A DNA stretch of 7,716 nt from Gammaproteobacteria bacterium (GTDB lineage: Bacteria > Pseudomonadota > Gammaproteobacteria > Chromatiales > Chromatiaceae): contig JADWMH010000098.1 of assembly GCA_015767355.1 (NCBI GenBank), positions 1 through 7,716 on the forward strand, given 5' to 3'. A program made the translations under genes and the position numbers. A model generated the notes under the pieces. It was not told the DNA's origin, did not search any database, and saw nothing but the letters and a program-made list of their open reading frames with translations. Numbering within the stretch: position 1 is the stretch's first letter; each line of letters starts with the position of its first letter. Positions 7,392 through 7,716 of the stretch are shown piece after piece.

Positions 7392-7703
7392 TTAGTAGAC
7401 ATCGTAGTGCTTGATCTTGCGTCGAATATTGCGTTGCACAATGATCCCGTGTATCTGCCACTCGAAACCATCGAGGGGCATCTCGGGGTAGTCGGCATTC
7501 AGCGCGACGAGTCGTTCACCATTGTCATCATTGAGATACTGCCGAAACCAGCGCGAGCCCTCGATCTCGGCAAACACATAGGCGCCGCTGCTGCATTTGG
7601 TGTTGGGCTCGATGATGACAATACATTCATCAGGGAATTCAGGCTCCATGCTGTCGCCCAGCACCTGCAGAGCAAAGGGTTCAGACCCTGCGCAACTGCT
7701 CAT
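7392..7703 (-). CDS. S24/LexA-like peptidase-domain protein, catalytic Lys replaced by Arg; start uncertain
   Basis: The translated C-terminal domain matches the S24 fold (LexA, UmuD, phage CI). LQVLGDSMEPEFPDECIVII carries the nucleophile-type serine (Ser18 from ATG 7703), and YVFAEIEGSRWFRQYL follows, then LVALNADYPEMPL and IHGIIVQRNI, which parallel the 'LNPQYP...VVGKVI' end of lambda CI. The general-base lysine should stand about 37 residues after Ser (LexA 119/156, UmuD 60/97). Here the position holds Arg54, 36 residues on, in WFRQYL where others have xFK(K/R)L. Self-cleavage is therefore doubtful. The frame stays open to the window edge (GCC GGC GAC TCC before ATG), with no clear ribosome site before 7703, so an upstream DNA-binding domain cannot be excluded, though I suspect a stand-alone domain of about 103 aa. 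The stop overlaps nothing and lies 2 nt before the adaptor's ATG, so it is the first visible gene of the efflux operon. A regulatory role is inference. Confidence 0.8.
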   Translation of the reverse strand: MSSCAGSEPFALQVLGDSMEPEFPDECIVIIEPNTKCSSGAYVFAEIEGSRWFRQYLNDDNGERLVALNADYPEMPLDGFEWQIHGIIVQRNIRRKIKHYDVY

Positions 7704-7716
7704 GGAGTCGCCGGCC

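Noticed and set aside
7390..7461. Extended N-terminus for the efflux adaptor starting at 7461
   Set aside because: It would overlap the upstream S24-like gene by 70 nt in another frame and place 24 polar residues before a normal lipoprotein signal; ATG 7389 is better placed.

Overview
The window looks like ordinary chromosome from a moderate-GC (low-to-mid 50s % by eye) Gram-negative bacterium. The RmuC, RND permease, lipoprotein adaptor and S24-like proteins all read as proteobacterial, most likely gammaproteobacterial. The intergenic repeats resemble families I remember from environmental gamma- and deltaproteobacteria, including sulfur-cycle lineages, but I cannot name a genus. There is no phage, transposase, CRISPR, tRNA or rRNA.

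Layout. (1) Bases 1-1137 (+) hold the C-terminal part of an RmuC-family protein, cut by the left edge. (2) Bases 1138-1391 are non-coding and carry a compound repeat: two arms built from GCAGTTT heptads in inverted orientation, enclosing about 96 nt that contain a second, degenerate hairpin repeat. (3) Bases 1392-3092 (+) encode a 566-aa exported protein of unknown function with a TTG start, a clear signal peptide and a methionine-rich C-terminus. (4) Bases 3093-3242 lie between convergent genes and hold a short-period repeat (ACACGGA and ACACAGAT units) ending in a hairpin. (5) Bases 3243-7703 (-) form a compact three-gene operon. In transcription order it encodes a small S24/LexA-like domain protein (touching the right edge), a lipoprotein periplasmic adaptor of an RND pump, and a 1019-aa RND inner-membrane permease. 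Gaps of 2 and 4 nt imply co-transcription and probably translational coupling.

How the genes work together. The adaptor and permease are two parts of a tripartite efflux pump. No outer-membrane channel is encoded here, so the pump probably borrows a TolC-like protein made elsewhere or one encoded outside the window. The leading S24-like gene is the unusual member: it keeps the GDSM serine motif but has arginine where the catalytic lysine of LexA/UmuD/CI is expected, and only the peptidase-like domain is visible. rmuC and the exported protein have no obvious functional link to the pump.

I do not see a clearly new multi-gene system. The items most worth checking are the Lys-to-Arg S24-like protein at the head of an efflux operon, the nested intergenic repeats, and the unrecognised Met-rich exported protein.
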